From Deinococcus piscis (GTDB taxonomy: Bacteria; Deinococcota; Deinococci; Deinococcales; Deinococcaceae): DNA of 64,000 bases. A program made the position numbers and the translations under genes. Below are positions 17,377-28,653 of this stretch, piece by piece. Positions within the stretch are counted from its first letter, which is position 1; each line of letters begins with the position of its first letter. Location: NCBI RefSeq assembly GCF_014653275.1, contig NZ_BNAL01000004.1, positions 47,657 through 111,656 of the forward strand, written 5' to 3'. The notes below the pieces were generated by a model. That model searched no databases and was not told where the DNA came from. It saw only the letters and a program-made list of their open reading frames with translations.

Positions 17377-18417
17377 ATGTTCAACTTGATTGTCAAGCGG
17401 CTGCTTCAGATTCCCATCATCATGCTGGTGCTGTCCATGCTGGTGCTGGGCCTGACCATGCTGCTGACGCCCGCACAGCGCGCCGCTGGCTACGTGAAAA
17501 ACGAGCAGCAGGCCGTCCGCATTGACGAGATCATCCGCGAGCGCGGCTTGGACCAGCCATTCTTCACGCAGTACGGGAACTGGCTGCAAAACACCCTCCA
17601 GGGCGACCTGGGCTTTTCCAAATCGGTGGGCGAGCCGGTGCTGGACGCCATCTTGACCCGCCTTCCCAACACCATCGAGCTAACCCTATTTTCCTTTATC
17701 CCCATTATTGTGCTGGGCGTCTGGCTGGGCACGCTCTCCGCCCTCAAAAAGGACGGGCTGGTTGACCAGGTCATCCGTGTGCTGGTGGTGCTGGCTTTTT
17801 CGCTGCCAACCTTCGTGCTAGGTATTGTGCTGCTGGCCGTGTTCTACGGCTACCTGGGCTGGGCCCCTGGCCCCGGACAGATCACCGTAGAAAACCGGCT
17901 GCTGCTGGATCAGCTCATCGCTTCCGGCGAGTTCCAGAAATACACCGGCATGCTCAGCCTTGATGCCATGCTCAACGGTCAGTGGCGCATTGCCCGTGAT
18001 GTCCTGGCCCACTTGATCTTGCCGGTCATCACACTTTCGCTGGTCATCACGGCCACCATCGTCAAGCTGATGCGCACCAGCATGCTGGAATCACTCACCA
18101 GTGACTTTGTGCGTACCGCCCGCTCCAAGGGCCTCAGCGAGCGAATGGTCAACAACAAGCACGCCCGCCGCAACGCCCTGATTCCGATTGTCAACTCGGG
18201 CGGCTTTATTCTGCTGGGCCTGCTGACCGGGTCCATGATTACCGAGTCCATCTACGCCTACCCCGGCATTGGCCGCTGGCTGCTTGACTCGGCCCGCAAC
18301 CTGGATATCGCCTCGGTGCTGGGCTACTCGCTGTTCGTGGCCCTGCTGGTGGTGAGCATCCGCACCCTGATTGATATTGGCTTTACCCTTGTTGATCCCC
18401 GCGTGAGGTACGACTGA
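17377..18417 (+). CDS. Peptide/nickel-type ABC transporter permease, DppB-like
   Basis: This 346-residue inner-membrane permease has the N-terminal [20 protein letters not shown] helix, the [13 protein letters not shown] and LPNTIELTL segments typical of DppB/OppB, about six membrane spans, and the EAA loop [20 protein letters not shown] that contacts the ATPase. It would pair with the next gene to import oligopeptides or related ligands. The ATG at 17377 has an SD (AGGAGCTGAA). The gene overlaps the next one by one base (TGATG). No substrate-binding protein or ATPase gene lies next to it, so the rest of the transporter must be encoded elsewhere. Confidence 0.92.
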   Translation: MFNLIVKRLLQIPIIMLVLSMLVLGLTMLLTPAQRAAGYVKNEQQAVRIDEIIRERGLDQPFFTQYGNWLQNTLQGDLGFSKSVGEPVLDAILTRLPNTIELTLFSFIPIIVLGVWLGTLSALKKDGLVDQVIRVLVVLAFSLPTFVLGIVLLAVFYGYLGWAPGPGQITVENRLLLDQLIASGEFQKYTGMLSLDAMLNGQWRIARDVLAHLILPVITLSLVITATIVKLMRTSMLESLTSDFVRTARSKGLSERMVNNKHARRNALIPIVNSGGFILLGLLTGSMITESIYAYPGIGRWLLDSARNLDIASVLGYSLFVALLVVSIRTLIDIGFTLVDPRVRYD

Positions 18418-19436
18418 TGACCACTGCTGCTCCCCAGGACTTCACCGTCCTCAAGAAAAAGTCACGCTTTCAGGAATTCTGGCAGGGCAAGCCCATGCGC
18501 AAGCTGCGCCGCAACAAGCTGGCGATGGCAGGCCTGATCATCACGCTGCTGTTTGGCCTGATTGCCCTGTTTGCTCCCATGATTGCGCCCCCCAAGTTCA
18601 ACTGCGCCCGTGACCTGGGCATGACCGAAGAAAGCCAGGTGTACAACCCGGCCAGTCCAGTGATGTGGAAGGCCATGTTCGCCCCGCCGCTCACCTGCTA
18701 TCAGACGCAGCGCATCAGCTTCGCGCAGGCCCCGCAGCCCCCCAGCGCCGAGGCTCCGTTCGGCACCGTGAACGGCTACAACATCTTCCACGGCATGGTC
18801 TGGGGCACCCGCTTGGTCTTCAAGCTGGCCTTTATCATCACCGGCATCAATGTCGTTTTGGGCATTGTCATCGGCGCTATCTCCGGTTTCTTCGGCGGTT
18901 GGGTGGATAACCTGATTCAGCGCTTCATTGACGTGATTTTTGCTATGCCCAGCCTGGTGCTGACCATCGTGATTCTGACCATCCTGCGGGCCAAGAATCC
19001 AGGCGGCGACCCCACCATTCCCATCATCATCGCTTATGTCATTACCGGTTGGGCTAGTTACTCGACCTATGTCCGCGCCGACGTGCTCAAGACCCGCCGC
19101 CTGGAATATGTAGACGCCGCCCGCGCTCTGGGGGGCAGCGACGCCCGCCTGATTTTCAAGCATGTGGTGCCCAACTCGCTGGCAACCCTGCTCACCCTGG
19201 CCGTGATGGACCTGGCTACCGTGCCACTGGGTGTCGCTGCCCTGTCGTTCCTGGGCCTGGGCTACCCGGTCGGCTACACCGAGTGGGGCCAGATGATCGA
19301 CTTTGCCCGCCCCTGGCTCAAGCCTGAATTCTGGTACGTGCTGATGTACCCTGCGGCCTTTATCGTACTGTTCAGCCTGGCCTTCAACCTGTTCGGTGAC
19401 GCCCTGCGTGACGCCTTCGACCCACGGACCCGCTGA
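18417..19436 (+). CDS. Peptide/nickel-type ABC transporter permease, DppC-like
   Basis: The 339-residue protein has the OppC-type N-terminus ([21 protein letters not shown]), six predicted membrane helices and the EAA loop [21 protein letters not shown] periplasmic insert of about 80 residues after helix 1 includes two cysteines (FNCARDLG and PPLTCYQTQ), possibly forming a disulfide, longer than in short DppC proteins. It shares one base with the stop of the DppB-like gene and is followed by a strong terminator, so the operon as seen here holds only the two permeases. Confidence 0.93.
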   Translation: MTTAAPQDFTVLKKKSRFQEFWQGKPMRKLRRNKLAMAGLIITLLFGLIALFAPMIAPPKFNCARDLGMTEESQVYNPASPVMWKAMFAPPLTCYQTQRISFAQAPQPPSAEAPFGTVNGYNIFHGMVWGTRLVFKLAFIITGINVVLGIVIGAISGFFGGWVDNLIQRFIDVIFAMPSLVLTIVILTILRAKNPGGDPTIPIIIAYVITGWASYSTYVRADVLKTRRLEYVDAARALGGSDARLIFKHVVPNSLATLLTLAVMDLATVPLGVAALSFLGLGYPVGYTEWGQMIDFARPWLKPEFWYVLMYPAAFIVLFSLAFNLFGDALRDAFDPRTR

Positions 19437-19453
19437 AACCGCCACACTCCACC

Positions 19454-19484
19454 AAAAGCACGGGATTATCCCCGTGCTTTTTTT
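19454..19484 (+). terminator. Terminator of the permease operon
   Basis: AAAGCACGGG (19455-19464) pairs perfectly with CCCGTGCTTT (19471-19480) around a six-base loop, followed by more T residues. It lies 18 nt after the dppC-like stop. Confidence 0.93.
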
Positions 19485-19561
19485 ATGACGAGTGGCCGGC
19501 CAACTTCACTTCAGAGAGTTGGCACTTCAGGGAGTTGGTGAAGACCAGGAAAGAGGCCCGA

Positions 19562-20041
19562 CTAGATAAGCTTGAGCCACTGCCCCAGCTGCCGGTGTCC
19601 CAGGGCATAAATCAGCGCGGTCAGGGCGACCAGGCCCAGTGCCAGCAGCGGCCGGGGCAAGGCGGCGCAGGCCAGCAGCCAGGGAATGGCGGGCGCTGCT
19701 GAGAGACCGAAAGCTGCCGTAAGCAGTTGGGAACGCCGCTGCCGGGGCTCACTCGCCTGTGTCAGTCCCCGGCGCAGAGACTGACCGCTGAACCGAAATG
19801 TCAGGGCAGCCAGCAAGACCGCTGTGCCTGTCAGCGCCCAGGTGGCCGCCGGATGCTTTAGCTCCAGTGGCTGCCACCAGAGCCCCAGCAAGCCCAGCAG
19901 CGCACCTAAGCCTGCTGTCAGCCCGAACGCCAGCGCGTAAGCCAGTTGCGCCCCGCGAAGGAGCTGCGCCGGGTCGCCGGTCTCCAGAGCGCGGGTGAGC
20001 AGGGCCAGACGCACCCTGAGCGGCTGACTCTCAAAGGGCAT
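19562..20041 (-). CDS. Hypothetical four-helix membrane protein
   Basis: The 159-residue protein has four hydrophobic segments in two pairs (near residues 33-53, 66-82, 106-125 and 130-146), joined by basic loops such as [20 protein letters not shown]. No family motif is recognised. Its ATG lies within the last codons of ygfZ (11-nt overlap), so it is probably co-translated with ygfZ. Confidence 0.75.
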   Translation of the reverse strand: MPFESQPLRVRLALLTRALETGDPAQLLRGAQLAYALAFGLTAGLGALLGLLGLWWQPLELKHPAATWALTGTAVLLAALTFRFSGQSLRRGLTQASEPRQRRSQLLTAAFGLSAAPAIPWLLACAALPRPLLALGLVALTALIYALGHRQLGQWLKLI

Positions 20042-20945
20042 GGCTTAGGGGAGCAATAGAGGCGGGCTGCCCTGCCACTTCCAGGGCGGTATCAGCGGGC
20101 AAGTCCAGGCGCAACCGGCATAGGGCCAGGCCCCCTGCCTCCAGGCCAGTGTGCCCTACGGCCTTGCCCGCCGAATGGACCTCGCTTCCAACGGGAGTCC
20201 CTGCCGGAACCTGCAAGCGACTCAGACCATAGCGAGCCTTGCCGCGTGCTTCAAGGCGGGCCATGATTTCCTGCCCCACGTAGCAGCCCTTGCGGTAGCT
20301 GATGGCGGGCAGGGGGCCGCCAATGTCCAACCCCACCTCCTGCGGCAGATGTCCCAGGAATCCATCCAACACCGGCTCAGGCAAACCAGCCGCCACCCGC
20401 GCCGTCTGCAGCTCGGCCCAGGAACGCTCAGTGACGGAGAGCTGCGCGTGCAGCACATCCATGACCGCAGCTTCCTGCGCGGCCAGATAGTGCAGGTCCA
20501 GCCCCAGCTGTCCGCTGCGGTCCACAGCGCCAAGCAGCACTGCAGCTCCGCCCAGAGTGGCCGTCCAGGCTGCGCCCACCTGGCCTGGCTCCTGCGGCCA
20601 GCCCTCCGCAGCCAACACAGGCCACCCGCCCCACAGATGCACGGTCCGCAACTCCTCACTCAAGTCCTGAATCTCGACCTGATCGAAGATGACGTAGCGG
20701 CGCAGACGCTCGGCCAGGGCGGGGGCCTGCCCCGCATCCAGATGAAGGTAGATATCATCCGTGCGGCGGTAAATGCGGGCAAACTGCTCTATCTGCCCAC
20801 GGACATTCAAAAAGCAGGCCGCCACGTGGCCGGGCGTAGGGCAACTACGCAGGTCATTGGTCATCTGCCCCTGCACGAAATCCAGGCGGTCAGCCCCAGT
20901 CACACGCAACGCACTCGACGGCACCGCGCTCAGCAAAGTAGTCAT
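20031..20945 (-). CDS. ygfZ: YgfZ/GcvT-like folate-binding protein
   Basis: YgfZ proteins bind tetrahydrofolate and support iron-sulfur enzymes, notably the tRNA methylthiotransferase MiaB. The 304-residue protein has the defining motif KGCYVGQEI near residue 225 with its conserved Cys, plus an N-terminal GcvT-like region ([13 protein letters not shown]). It lacks the longer glycine-cleavage T-protein architecture. TAGGCT lies 6 nt before the ATG at 20945 with no SD, indicating a leaderless mRNA. Confidence 0.9.
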   Translation of the reverse strand: MTTLLSAVPSSALRVTGADRLDFVQGQMTNDLRSCPTPGHVAACFLNVRGQIEQFARIYRRTDDIYLHLDAGQAPALAERLRRYVIFDQVEIQDLSEELRTVHLWGGWPVLAAEGWPQEPGQVGAAWTATLGGAAVLLGAVDRSGQLGLDLHYLAAQEAAVMDVLHAQLSVTERSWAELQTARVAAGLPEPVLDGFLGHLPQEVGLDIGGPLPAISYRKGCYVGQEIMARLEARGKARYGLSRLQVPAGTPVGSEVHSAGKAVGHTGLEAGGLALCRLRLDLPADTALEVAGQPASIAPLSHAL

Positions 20946-21016
20946 GGCTTTAGCCTAAAGCATGGGACAAGCACCGAGACTGGCGGTTCTGCTGAGGCCG
21001 TGAGCAACACCACGCC

Positions 21017-22111
21017 TTAGCCAGCAAGCACAGCCGCAGCGTGACGGCGCAGCTGCGCCTCGCGGGTCAAATGCCAGCGCATCAGGTCGGCGGCGGACTC
21101 GCGGATAATCGCCTCGGCATGCGGCAACGCGGAGCGCCGCCACTGAAGATTCTGTGCCACGATGCTGTTCAGATCGTCCAAATTGTACAGGTGAGCGCCC
21201 GACACTTCGGCGATATCAGGTGCCAGGATACGCGGCATGCTGATATCAAAGAAGAACAGAGGTCGCCCGGCCCGCTCCCGAATGGCCTGCTCGGCGTCTG
21301 CACCCTGGACCACCCAGTGCGGCGTGGCTGCCGAAGCAATCACCACATCTGCTTGCGGCAAAGCCCGCTGAAGTTCCTGGTAGGGACAGGTGCGTCCACC
21401 CCAGCGGTCCGCCAGGGTCCGCGCCCGTTCCTCGGTGCGGTTGACCACCAGCACGTCCGACACCCCAGCAGCCTTGAGGTGGGTCATGGTCAGCTCGGCC
21501 GTCTCACCGGCGCCCAGAATCAGAGCAGTGCGGCCCTGCAAATCGCCCAGCACCTCGCGCGCCAGTTCCACAGCGGCGCTTGAGACACTCACCACCCGGT
21601 CACTCAGTCCCGTTTCGCTGCGGACGCGCTTGCCGGTTGCCAGCGCTCCCTGCACGATTTTATTGAGCAGGGTGCCGGTGCTGCCGTAGCCCGCTGCTTC
21701 GGCCAGCGCCCTTTTGACCTGGCCCTGAATCTGGGTCTCGCCCACCATCAGGCTGTCCAGGCCAGCCACCACGCGGTAAAGATGACGCACAGCGTCGCGT
21801 TCTTGATGAAGATACAGATGCTCCCCGAATTCGCCCCGGAAGGCCTGGTTAAAGGCCGCCTCAGGCGCACCGCGAATGCCCGCCAGGTAGACCTCAGTGC
21901 GGTTGCAGGTGGCCACGACCATTACCTCATCGGCGTAGTCCTGCAACGTGCCGTACAGCACCTGTGCCCCCTGCACCGGCACGGCTGCTTGCTCACGCAC
22001 CGATACTGGGGCCGTCTGGTGGTTAAGGCCCACCACAGCAAAATCAAGGGTGCGCGGTGAGCTCGGTGCGGCAGCCAGCAAAGACTGGGCCGTAGGGCAG
22101 GTCAGCATCAA
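21017..22111 (-). CDS. hemA: Glutamyl-tRNA reductase
   Basis: HemA reduces Glu-tRNA(Glu) to glutamate-1-semialdehyde, the first step of tetrapyrrole synthesis. The 364-residue protein shows the catalytic CNRTEVYL (Cys69), [15 protein letters not shown] at the N-terminus, LFGETQI-like [15 protein letters not shown] and the NADPH site [16 protein letters not shown]. It is shorter than typical enzymes (about 420), mostly at the C-terminal dimerisation helices. A GGAGG lies about 14 nt upstream of the paired ATG codons, farther than ideal. hemD precedes it on the same strand, 221 nt away. Confidence 0.95.
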   Translation of the reverse strand: MMLTCPTAQSLLAAAPSSPRTLDFAVVGLNHQTAPVSVREQAAVPVQGAQVLYGTLQDYADEVMVVATCNRTEVYLAGIRGAPEAAFNQAFRGEFGEHLYLHQERDAVRHLYRVVAGLDSLMVGETQIQGQVKRALAEAAGYGSTGTLLNKIVQGALATGKRVRSETGLSDRVVSVSSAAVELAREVLGDLQGRTALILGAGETAELTMTHLKAAGVSDVLVVNRTEERARTLADRWGGRTCPYQELQRALPQADVVIASAATPHWVVQGADAEQAIRERAGRPLFFFDISMPRILAPDIAEVSGAHLYNLDDLNSIVAQNLQWRRSALPHAEAIIRESAADLMRWHLTREAQLRRHAAAVLAG

Positions 22112-22332
22112 AATGGGAAATCCTCCACAACAAGGGGCAAATGGGCGGCAGCTCTACAGACAACCTCTAGCACCTGGCAGCGGAGGTGTCCTTACGGGAC
22201 ATGAGAGGCACAGACACAAAAACAAATGCCCGCCTTCTCCAACAGAGCCCAGCATACTCCAGGCGCGGGGGGCACGCGTCCCGTACTGACCGTTCGGACA
22301 GCGTTGCAGACGCACTTTTCACATCTGACCGG

Positions 22333-23094
22333 TCAGACAGGTGGCCGGGGAGCAAGTGAGTTTAGGCTCCGTAGAAGCCCTTCTACCGATGGGGACTGGG
22401 CCTGTTCGACCCAGCCAAAGCCCACTGCGCGGGCCGCTTGGGCGGTCTGTTCCCCCATCGCCAGCAGTGGCAGTCCCAGGCCCAGTTGCTCGGCCAGCCC
22501 ACGGGCCGCAACTCCCGAAGCCACCACCACGTAGTCTGCCGCCAGAAGGTCACTTCGGGCCTCAGCGGAGTAGGTCACCGCGCAGGAACGGTACAGGGCC
22601 AGGCGCTGGTATTCCAGGCCACGGTTCTTCAGCCCCTGGCGCAGCTGGTCGCGGCTGTCCTGACCAGTCACATGCAAGATCAGCTCGCCAGACTGGGCTG
22701 GGAGCTGTGCCGCCAGGGTACGGGCATCCGCCTGGGCGGGCACAAAGTCAGCGGCCCGCCCCCACGCCGCCAGGTGCTGTGCCGTCCCCTCCCCCACGGC
22801 CGCCACGCGCAGGCCCAGCAATGCTTCCGGCCCCTGTCCCAGGTCTGCCAGCCCACCGATAAGGCTCCGGACTCCCTGAGGGCTGGTCAGCAGCAGCCAG
22901 CGGTAGTGCCCCAGGTTCGCCAGCTCGGCCACACGCTCCTGCACTGGCACAAACGTCAGCCCTGGCCAGAGGTTCGCCTGCCACCCGGCGCACCTCGCCA
23001 GAGCCGTCAGCCGCTTGCCACCGCTGCCGGTCAAGGTCACGACCACGCGGCCTACCGGCGAGGCCAAAGACCGTTCGGACGATTCAGGCTGCAT
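22333..23094 (-). CDS. hemD: Uroporphyrinogen-III synthase
   Basis: HemD closes hydroxymethylbilane with inversion of ring D. The family is poorly conserved, but the 253-residue protein shows the two-domain alternating pattern and key segments: VVVTLTGSGGKRLTALA, WLLLTSPQGVRSLIGGL, LRVAAVGEGTAQHL, and LAADYVVVASGVAARGLAEQLG. I start at the ATG at 23094, 6 nt after a TACCCT box (leaderless), rather than 10 codons upstream. Proximity of hemA on the same strand supports the call. Confidence 0.85.
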   Translation of the reverse strand: MQPESSERSLASPVGRVVVTLTGSGGKRLTALARCAGWQANLWPGLTFVPVQERVAELANLGHYRWLLLTSPQGVRSLIGGLADLGQGPEALLGLRVAAVGEGTAQHLAAWGRAADFVPAQADARTLAAQLPAQSGELILHVTGQDSRDQLRQGLKNRGLEYQRLALYRSCAVTYSAEARSDLLAADYVVVASGVAARGLAEQLGLGLPLLAMGEQTAQAARAVGFGWVEQAQSPSVEGLLRSLNSLAPRPPV

Positions 23095-23249
23095 GGCTTC
23101 AGGGTAGATCACCCCGACTCTCACAGCCAGTCAGGGGGCAGCCCTCTATAGTGAGTGTCCATATCTCTGCGCCGTAGGCCCGTGGCCCGGCGCAAGCGGC
23201 GAAGCCCCCACAGACGCAGGAGGGCTTCGGCACCGAAAGGAGCGTCTAT

Positions 23250-24575
<1,326 letters not shown>

Positions 24576-24589
24576 AGCAACACGTGAGA

Positions 24590-24627
24590 AGGGCCGGGAA
24601 CATTTGCCTTCCCGGCCCTCTCTTTTG
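24590..24627 (+). terminator. Terminator of der
   Basis: AGGGCCGGGAA (24590-24600) pairs perfectly with TTCCCGGCCCT (24609-24619) and is followed by CTCTTTT. Because the next gene converges, it may act on both strands. Confidence 0.9.
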
Positions 24628-24643
24628 CTGATCTACACTCTGT

Positions 24644-25066
24644 TCAGCGGCCAAAATAGGCACGTACAGCTGGCTGAAACGCTCCGTACAGCAGCGCCAG
24701 TCCAATAAAAGGCCCCAGCGGCAGGTTCAGCAGTGAGAAGACACCGATCAGGATGCACATCACCCAGGCCCAGCCTCGGCCATCCTTGACACCTTCACGC
24801 ACAAAGTACAGCAGCAACGTCAGCGCCATCAGAATAAAGAAGGTGGTCCACAGTGTACTTTGCAGGAGTGCTGGCGTCAGCTCCAGGTTCTCAATGCCCA
24901 GCTGAGGCAGGGTGGTCTGAAGTTGCGCGATCAACGTGTCCTGCGCAAATGGCAAAGTAAGCAGAGCAATGGCGTTGCTGACCAGTTCAATCAGAAGAGG
25001 CAGTGTCAGCCATTTCAGCTGCGGCGGCACTGGACGAGTGGAGGAAGCGGTGGTTTCACGGGTCAT
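24644..25066 (-). CDS. Hypothetical membrane protein
   Basis: The 140-residue protein has three to four hydrophobic segments (LTLPLLIELVSNAIALL, LWTTFFILMALTLLLYFV, WAWVMCILIGVFSLLNL and PFIGLALLYGAFQ). No family is recognised with confidence. I start at the ATG at 25066, 7 nt after TAAAAT, a leaderless arrangement. It is convergent with der and separate from fusA. Confidence 0.75.
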   Translation of the reverse strand: MTRETTASSTRPVPPQLKWLTLPLLIELVSNAIALLTLPFAQDTLIAQLQTTLPQLGIENLELTPALLQSTLWTTFFILMALTLLLYFVREGVKDGRGWAWVMCILIGVFSLLNLPLGPFIGLALLYGAFQPAVRAYFGR

Positions 25067-25163
25067 TCTGTTTATTTTACGCGTCCTCTGAAGAGGCATG
25101 CACTGGAGCGCACAAAAAAGGCCACCTCCCACCAGGGAAGGCGACCCTTCTTAGGCTATGGCC

Positions 25164-27269
25164 TTACTTCTTGATCAGTTCCTGGGCCAAGTTGTTGGGC
25201 ACCTGGCTGTAGTGATCGAAGAACATGGAGTAGTTGGCGCGGCCCTGGGTCATGGAGCGCATGTCAGTGGCGTAACCGAACATCTCGCTCAGGGGCACGA
25301 AGGCCTTGACCAGCTGGGCGTTGCCACGGGCTTCCATGCCCTGCACCTGACCACGGCGGCTGTTCAGGTCACCGATGATGTCGCCCATGTACTCTTCGGG
25401 CACAGTCACTTCTACGCGCATCACAGGTTCCAGGATGGCTGGAGCGCCCTTTTGCACGGCTTCCTTCAGCGCCATGGAGCCAGCGATCTTAAACGCCATT
25501 TCCGAGGAGTCCACTTCGTGGTAGGAGCCGTCATACAGGGTGACCTTGAGGTCCACCACGGGGAAGCCCAGCATAGGGCCGCTCTGCATGGCTTCTTCAA
25601 TACCCTTCTGGGCAGGAGCGATGTACTCCTTGGGCACGGTGCCGCCCACCACAGCGTTCTCGAACACGAAGCCTTCGCCGGGCTGAAGCGGCTCGGCCTT
25701 GATCTTCACGTGACCGTACTGACCACGTCCACCCGACTGACGGGCGAACTTGGAGTCCACTTCCACGTGCTTGGTGATGGTTTCGCGGTAGGCCACCTGG
25801 GGCGCACCCACGTTGGCTTCCACCTTGAACTCGCGCTTGAGGCGGTCCACCAGGATTTCCAGGTGCAGTTCGCCCATGCCAGCGATAGTGGTCTGACCAC
25901 TTTCAGCGTCGGTTTCCACGCGGAAGGTGGGGTCTTCTTCGGCCAGCTTACTCAGGCCCAGGCCCATCTTTTCCTGGTCAGCCTTGGTCTTGGGCTCAAT
26001 GGCCAGCTTGATCACGGCTTCCGGCACATCAATGCTTTCCAGCAAGACTTCTTCGTCACCGTCACCGATCAGGGTGTTGCCGGTGCCGGAGTCCTTGAGG
26101 CCGATCACAGCGCCCAGTTCGCCCGCCTTCAGCACATCCACTTCCTCGCGGCTGTTGGCGTGCATCTTCAGCAGACGGCCCACGCGCTCGCGCTTGCCCT
26201 TGGAGGCGTTGTAGATGTAGCTGCCCGAGGTCATGGTGCCCGAGTACACGCGCACGAAGGTCAGGCGGCCCACGTAGGGGTCGGCCATGATCTTGAACGC
26301 CAGAGCAGCCAGCTTGCCTTCGGGATCAGCAGGGAAGGTGCGGGTTTCGGGTTCTTCGCTTTCGTCGTCGGCCAGCACGCCCTTGATGGCCGGCACTTCC
26401 AGGGGGTTAGGCAGGAAGTCCACCACGGCGTCCAGCAGCAGCTGTACACCCTTGTTCTTCAGCGAGCTTCCGCACAGCACCGGGAAAATCTGCTTGTTGA
26501 CGGTCCCCTGACGCAGGGCGGCCACCAGCTGCTCCTCGCTCGGCTCTTCGCCTTCGAGGTACATCATCATCAGCTCTTCGTCCACCTCGGCGGCGGCTTC
26601 AATCAGCTGAGCGCGCATCTCTTCGACCTTTTCGCTGTATTCAGCCGGTACGTCTTCCTCGCGGATATCGGTGCCCAGGTCGTTGGTGTAGAAGTAAGCG
26701 CGGCGGCGAATCACATCAATGATGCCCTGGAACTCGTTCTCAGCGCCCATTGGGTACTGGACCGGAGCAGGGATGGCGCCCAGACGCTCTTTGATGTCAC
26801 CGATCACCAGCTCGAAGCTGGCCCCGGTCTTGTCCATCTTGTTGGCAAAGGCAATGCGGGGCACGCCGTAACGGTCTGCCTGACGCCACACAGTCTCGCT
26901 CTGAGGCTCCACACCCTGCGAGGCATCGAATACAGCCACAGCGCCGTCCAGCACACGCATGGAGCGCTCTACTTCAATGGTGAAGTCCACGTGTCCGGGG
27001 GTGTCAATGATGTTGATGGTGTACACATCGTCGGTGCCGGAGCGGGTCCACTGGGCCGTGGTCGCCGCGGCCGTGATGGTAATACCGCGCTCGCGCTCTT
27101 GCTCCATCCAGTCCATCTGCGAAGCACCTTCGTGGGTTTCACCGATCTGGTGAATACGTCCGGTGTAGTACAGGATGCGCTCGGTGGTGGTGGTCTTGCC
27201 GGCGTCAATGTGCGCGGCAATTCCGATGTTGCGGAAGTTCTGCAGGTAGTTCTGGGCTTTGGTGGTCAT
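25164..27269 (-). CDS. fusA: Elongation factor G
   Basis: EF-G drives ribosomal translocation and, with RRF, recycling. The 701-residue protein has [21 protein letters not shown], the effector segment [18 protein letters not shown] and NKMDK, then domains II-V (for example [12 protein letters not shown] and [17 protein letters not shown]). The ATG at 27269 follows GAGGGAG by 4 nt; the longer frame adds 17 residues with no support. It is the third gene of rpsL-rpsG-fusA. A terminator-like hairpin between rpsG and fusA may lower its expression relative to the ribosomal proteins. Confidence 0.97.
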   Translation of the reverse strand: MTTKAQNYLQNFRNIGIAAHIDAGKTTTTERILYYTGRIHQIGETHEGASQMDWMEQERERGITITAAATTAQWTRSGTDDVYTINIIDTPGHVDFTIEVERSMRVLDGAVAVFDASQGVEPQSETVWRQADRYGVPRIAFANKMDKTGASFELVIGDIKERLGAIPAPVQYPMGAENEFQGIIDVIRRRAYFYTNDLGTDIREEDVPAEYSEKVEEMRAQLIEAAAEVDEELMMMYLEGEEPSEEQLVAALRQGTVNKQIFPVLCGSSLKNKGVQLLLDAVVDFLPNPLEVPAIKGVLADDESEEPETRTFPADPEGKLAALAFKIMADPYVGRLTFVRVYSGTMTSGSYIYNASKGKRERVGRLLKMHANSREEVDVLKAGELGAVIGLKDSGTGNTLIGDGDEEVLLESIDVPEAVIKLAIEPKTKADQEKMGLGLSKLAEEDPTFRVETDAESGQTTIAGMGELHLEILVDRLKREFKVEANVGAPQVAYRETITKHVEVDSKFARQSGGRGQYGHVKIKAEPLQPGEGFVFENAVVGGTVPKEYIAPAQKGIEEAMQSGPMLGFPVVDLKVTLYDGSYHEVDSSEMAFKIAGSMALKEAVQKGAPAILEPVMRVEVTVPEEYMGDIIGDLNSRRGQVQGMEARGNAQLVKAFVPLSEMFGYATDMRSMTQGRANYSMFFDHYSQVPNNLAQELIKK

Positions 27270-27343
27270 AGACTCCCTCATCTTGGCAGCGGGGCGTGAG
27301 CTGTATGTCACGCGCTGCACGTTGAAGTAACGGATATTCCTCT

Positions 27344-27391
27344 AAAAAAGGCGAAGGGGTCAGGGTCACAGCGGACCGACTTCCCTCGCCT
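27344..27391 (-). terminator. Terminator-like hairpin between rpsG and fusA
   Basis: On the minus strand AGGCGAGGG pairs with CCC(T)TCGCCT, with an inner GGTC/GACC stem, followed by six T residues (27349-27344). It lies 13 nt after rpsG and 74 nt before fusA, so it is an internal operon terminator, probably leaky. Confidence 0.75.
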
Positions 27392-27404
27392 CACTGTAGG
27401 GAAA

Positions 27405-27881
27405 TTACCAGCGGTAGTGAGCGTAAGCGCGGTTGGCTTCGGCCATGCGCTCCACGTCGTCTTTCTTCTTCATGGCACCGCCACGGCCTTCGGCAGCGTC
27501 CATGATTTCGCCGGCCAGTCGCTCAATCGCAGTGCGCTCAGGACGGCTGTTGGCGGCGTTGACCATCCAGCGCAGGGTCAGGCTTTGCTGACGGCGGGGG
27601 TTCTTATCGAACTCCACCGGCACCTGGTAGGTGCTGCCACCCACGCGGCGGCTGCGCACTTCGACGCGGGGTTTAATGTTCTCATAGGCTTCACGGAAGA
27701 CCTTGAGCGGCTCCTGGCCGGTACGTTCCTGAATCAGGCGGCAGGCTCCGTAAAAAATACGGCTGGCCAGGTTCTTTTTACCGTCCTGCATCAGGCGGTT
27801 AATCATGGCGCTCACCAGCACGTCCTGGTAAACCAGGTCAGGCTGGAGCTGGCGCACTTCTGCTCTACGGCGACGGGACAT
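27405..27881 (-). CDS. rpsG: 30S ribosomal protein uS7
   Basis: uS7 nucleates assembly of the 30S head and contacts the E-site tRNA. The 158-residue protein begins [15 protein letters not shown] and contains [27 protein letters not shown] and the C-terminal [21 protein letters not shown], all typical. The ATG is preceded by AGAGGAGGA. It lies between rpsL and fusA in the classical str operon order. Confidence 0.98.
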   Translation of the reverse strand: MSRRRRAEVRQLQPDLVYQDVLVSAMINRLMQDGKKNLASRIFYGACRLIQERTGQEPLKVFREAYENIKPRVEVRSRRVGGSTYQVPVEFDKNPRRQQSLTLRWMVNAANSRPERTAIERLAGEIMDAAEGRGGAMKKKDDVERMAEANRAYAHYRW

Positions 27882-27997
27882 TCAGTGTTCCTCCTCTAGG
27901 AAAGCGGGTGGGGGAGTAGGGCGGGACACGCTCATAGGCGGCCTACACAGCCCAGGCCCAGGCATCACACAGCGGCGAGCCTGGGCCGTCTCCGGGA

Positions 27998-28390
27998 TTA
28001 CTTGGCAGCCGCTTTGGGCTTCTTGGTGCCGTACTTACTGCGGGCCTGGTTGCGGTCTTTCACACCCTGGGTATCCAGCGCACCGCGCACGATGTGATAG
28101 CGCACACCGGGAAGGTCCTTCACACGTCCGCCGCGAATCAGCACCACGGAGTGCTCCTGCAGGTTGTGGCCTTCGCCGGGGATATAAGCAGTCACTTCGT
28201 AGCCGCTGCTCAGGCGCACACGGGCAATCTTACGCATGGCCGAGTTGGGCTTTTTGGGGGTGGTGGTCTTCACCACGGTGCACACGCCACGGCGGAAGGG
28301 GCTTCCCTTCAGAGCGGGCACTTTGGTCTTCTTGGCAACGGTCTTACGACCCTTACGGACAAGCTGCTGTACAGTTGGCAGTTCAATCAC
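27998..28390 (-). CDS. rpsL: 30S ribosomal protein uS12
   Basis: uS12 lies at the decoding centre. The sequence [27 protein letters not shown], and [32 protein letters not shown] is unmistakable, including the PNSA and KDLPG loops tied to streptomycin resistance; the Lys of TPKKPNS is present. The start is unclear: no ATG is near. I use the GTG at 28390 ([10 protein letters not shown]), which aligns with Thermus S12 (MVALPTINQL as I recall it). But AGGAG overlaps this GTG, whereas the CTG at 28381 is 8 nt downstream of it, at ideal spacing. ATG codons farther upstream (28426) lack an SD. Confidence 0.93.
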   Translation of the reverse strand: MIELPTVQQLVRKGRKTVAKKTKVPALKGSPFRRGVCTVVKTTTPKKPNSAMRKIARVRLSSGYEVTAYIPGEGHNLQEHSVVLIRGGRVKDLPGVRYHIVRGALDTQGVKDRNQARSKYGTKKPKAAAK

Positions 28391-28530
28391 TCCTATCTGG
28401 GGCTGGAAATATGCCTTCACCCTCATGAGCGGGGCCAGTGGCTCCCTCTTCCCTGTCAGCATCCAGGTGAGCGGTGTGGCTGCCGAAACCGTGGACAGAG
28501 CAACCCGTCTGCTCCAGGTTCAACCGAAGC

Positions 28531-28560
28531 AGTTTAGCGCCATGCCGGTGAGCGAATCAA
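28531..28560 (-). promoter_or_regulatory. Promoter of the rpsL-rpsG-fusA operon
   Basis: On the minus strand TTGATT (28560-28555) and TAAACT (28536-28531) are 18 nt apart. The transcript would begin near 28524, giving an untranslated leader of about 130 nt before rpsL. Confidence 0.65.
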
Positions 28561-28653
28561 GACCCAAGCAGCAAACCGAGACTCGGTGTCCACCGGCAAA
28601 AACAGACCCCTCAAAAGAGAACGCCTGCCCCGCCCTGCCTTTTAGCCTGCCCC

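Noticed and set aside
22148..22250. Cys-containing minus-strand frame (LFLCLCLSC) between hemD and hemA, considered as a second Cys leader peptide
   Set aside because: It has no SD or -10/ATG arrangement at the right place, no terminator/antiterminator pair follows, and hemA has no link to cysteine.
22325..22336. 12-bp palindrome CTGACCGGTCAG at the hemD stop codon
   Set aside because: Short and overlapping the stop; no T-tract or second copy was seen, so no function is claimed.
25158..27299. A 713-codon open frame on the plus strand opposite fusA
   Set aside because: It mirrors EF-G exactly, is His/Gln/Leu-rich as expected for the antisense of a G/C-third-position gene, and has no start signals.
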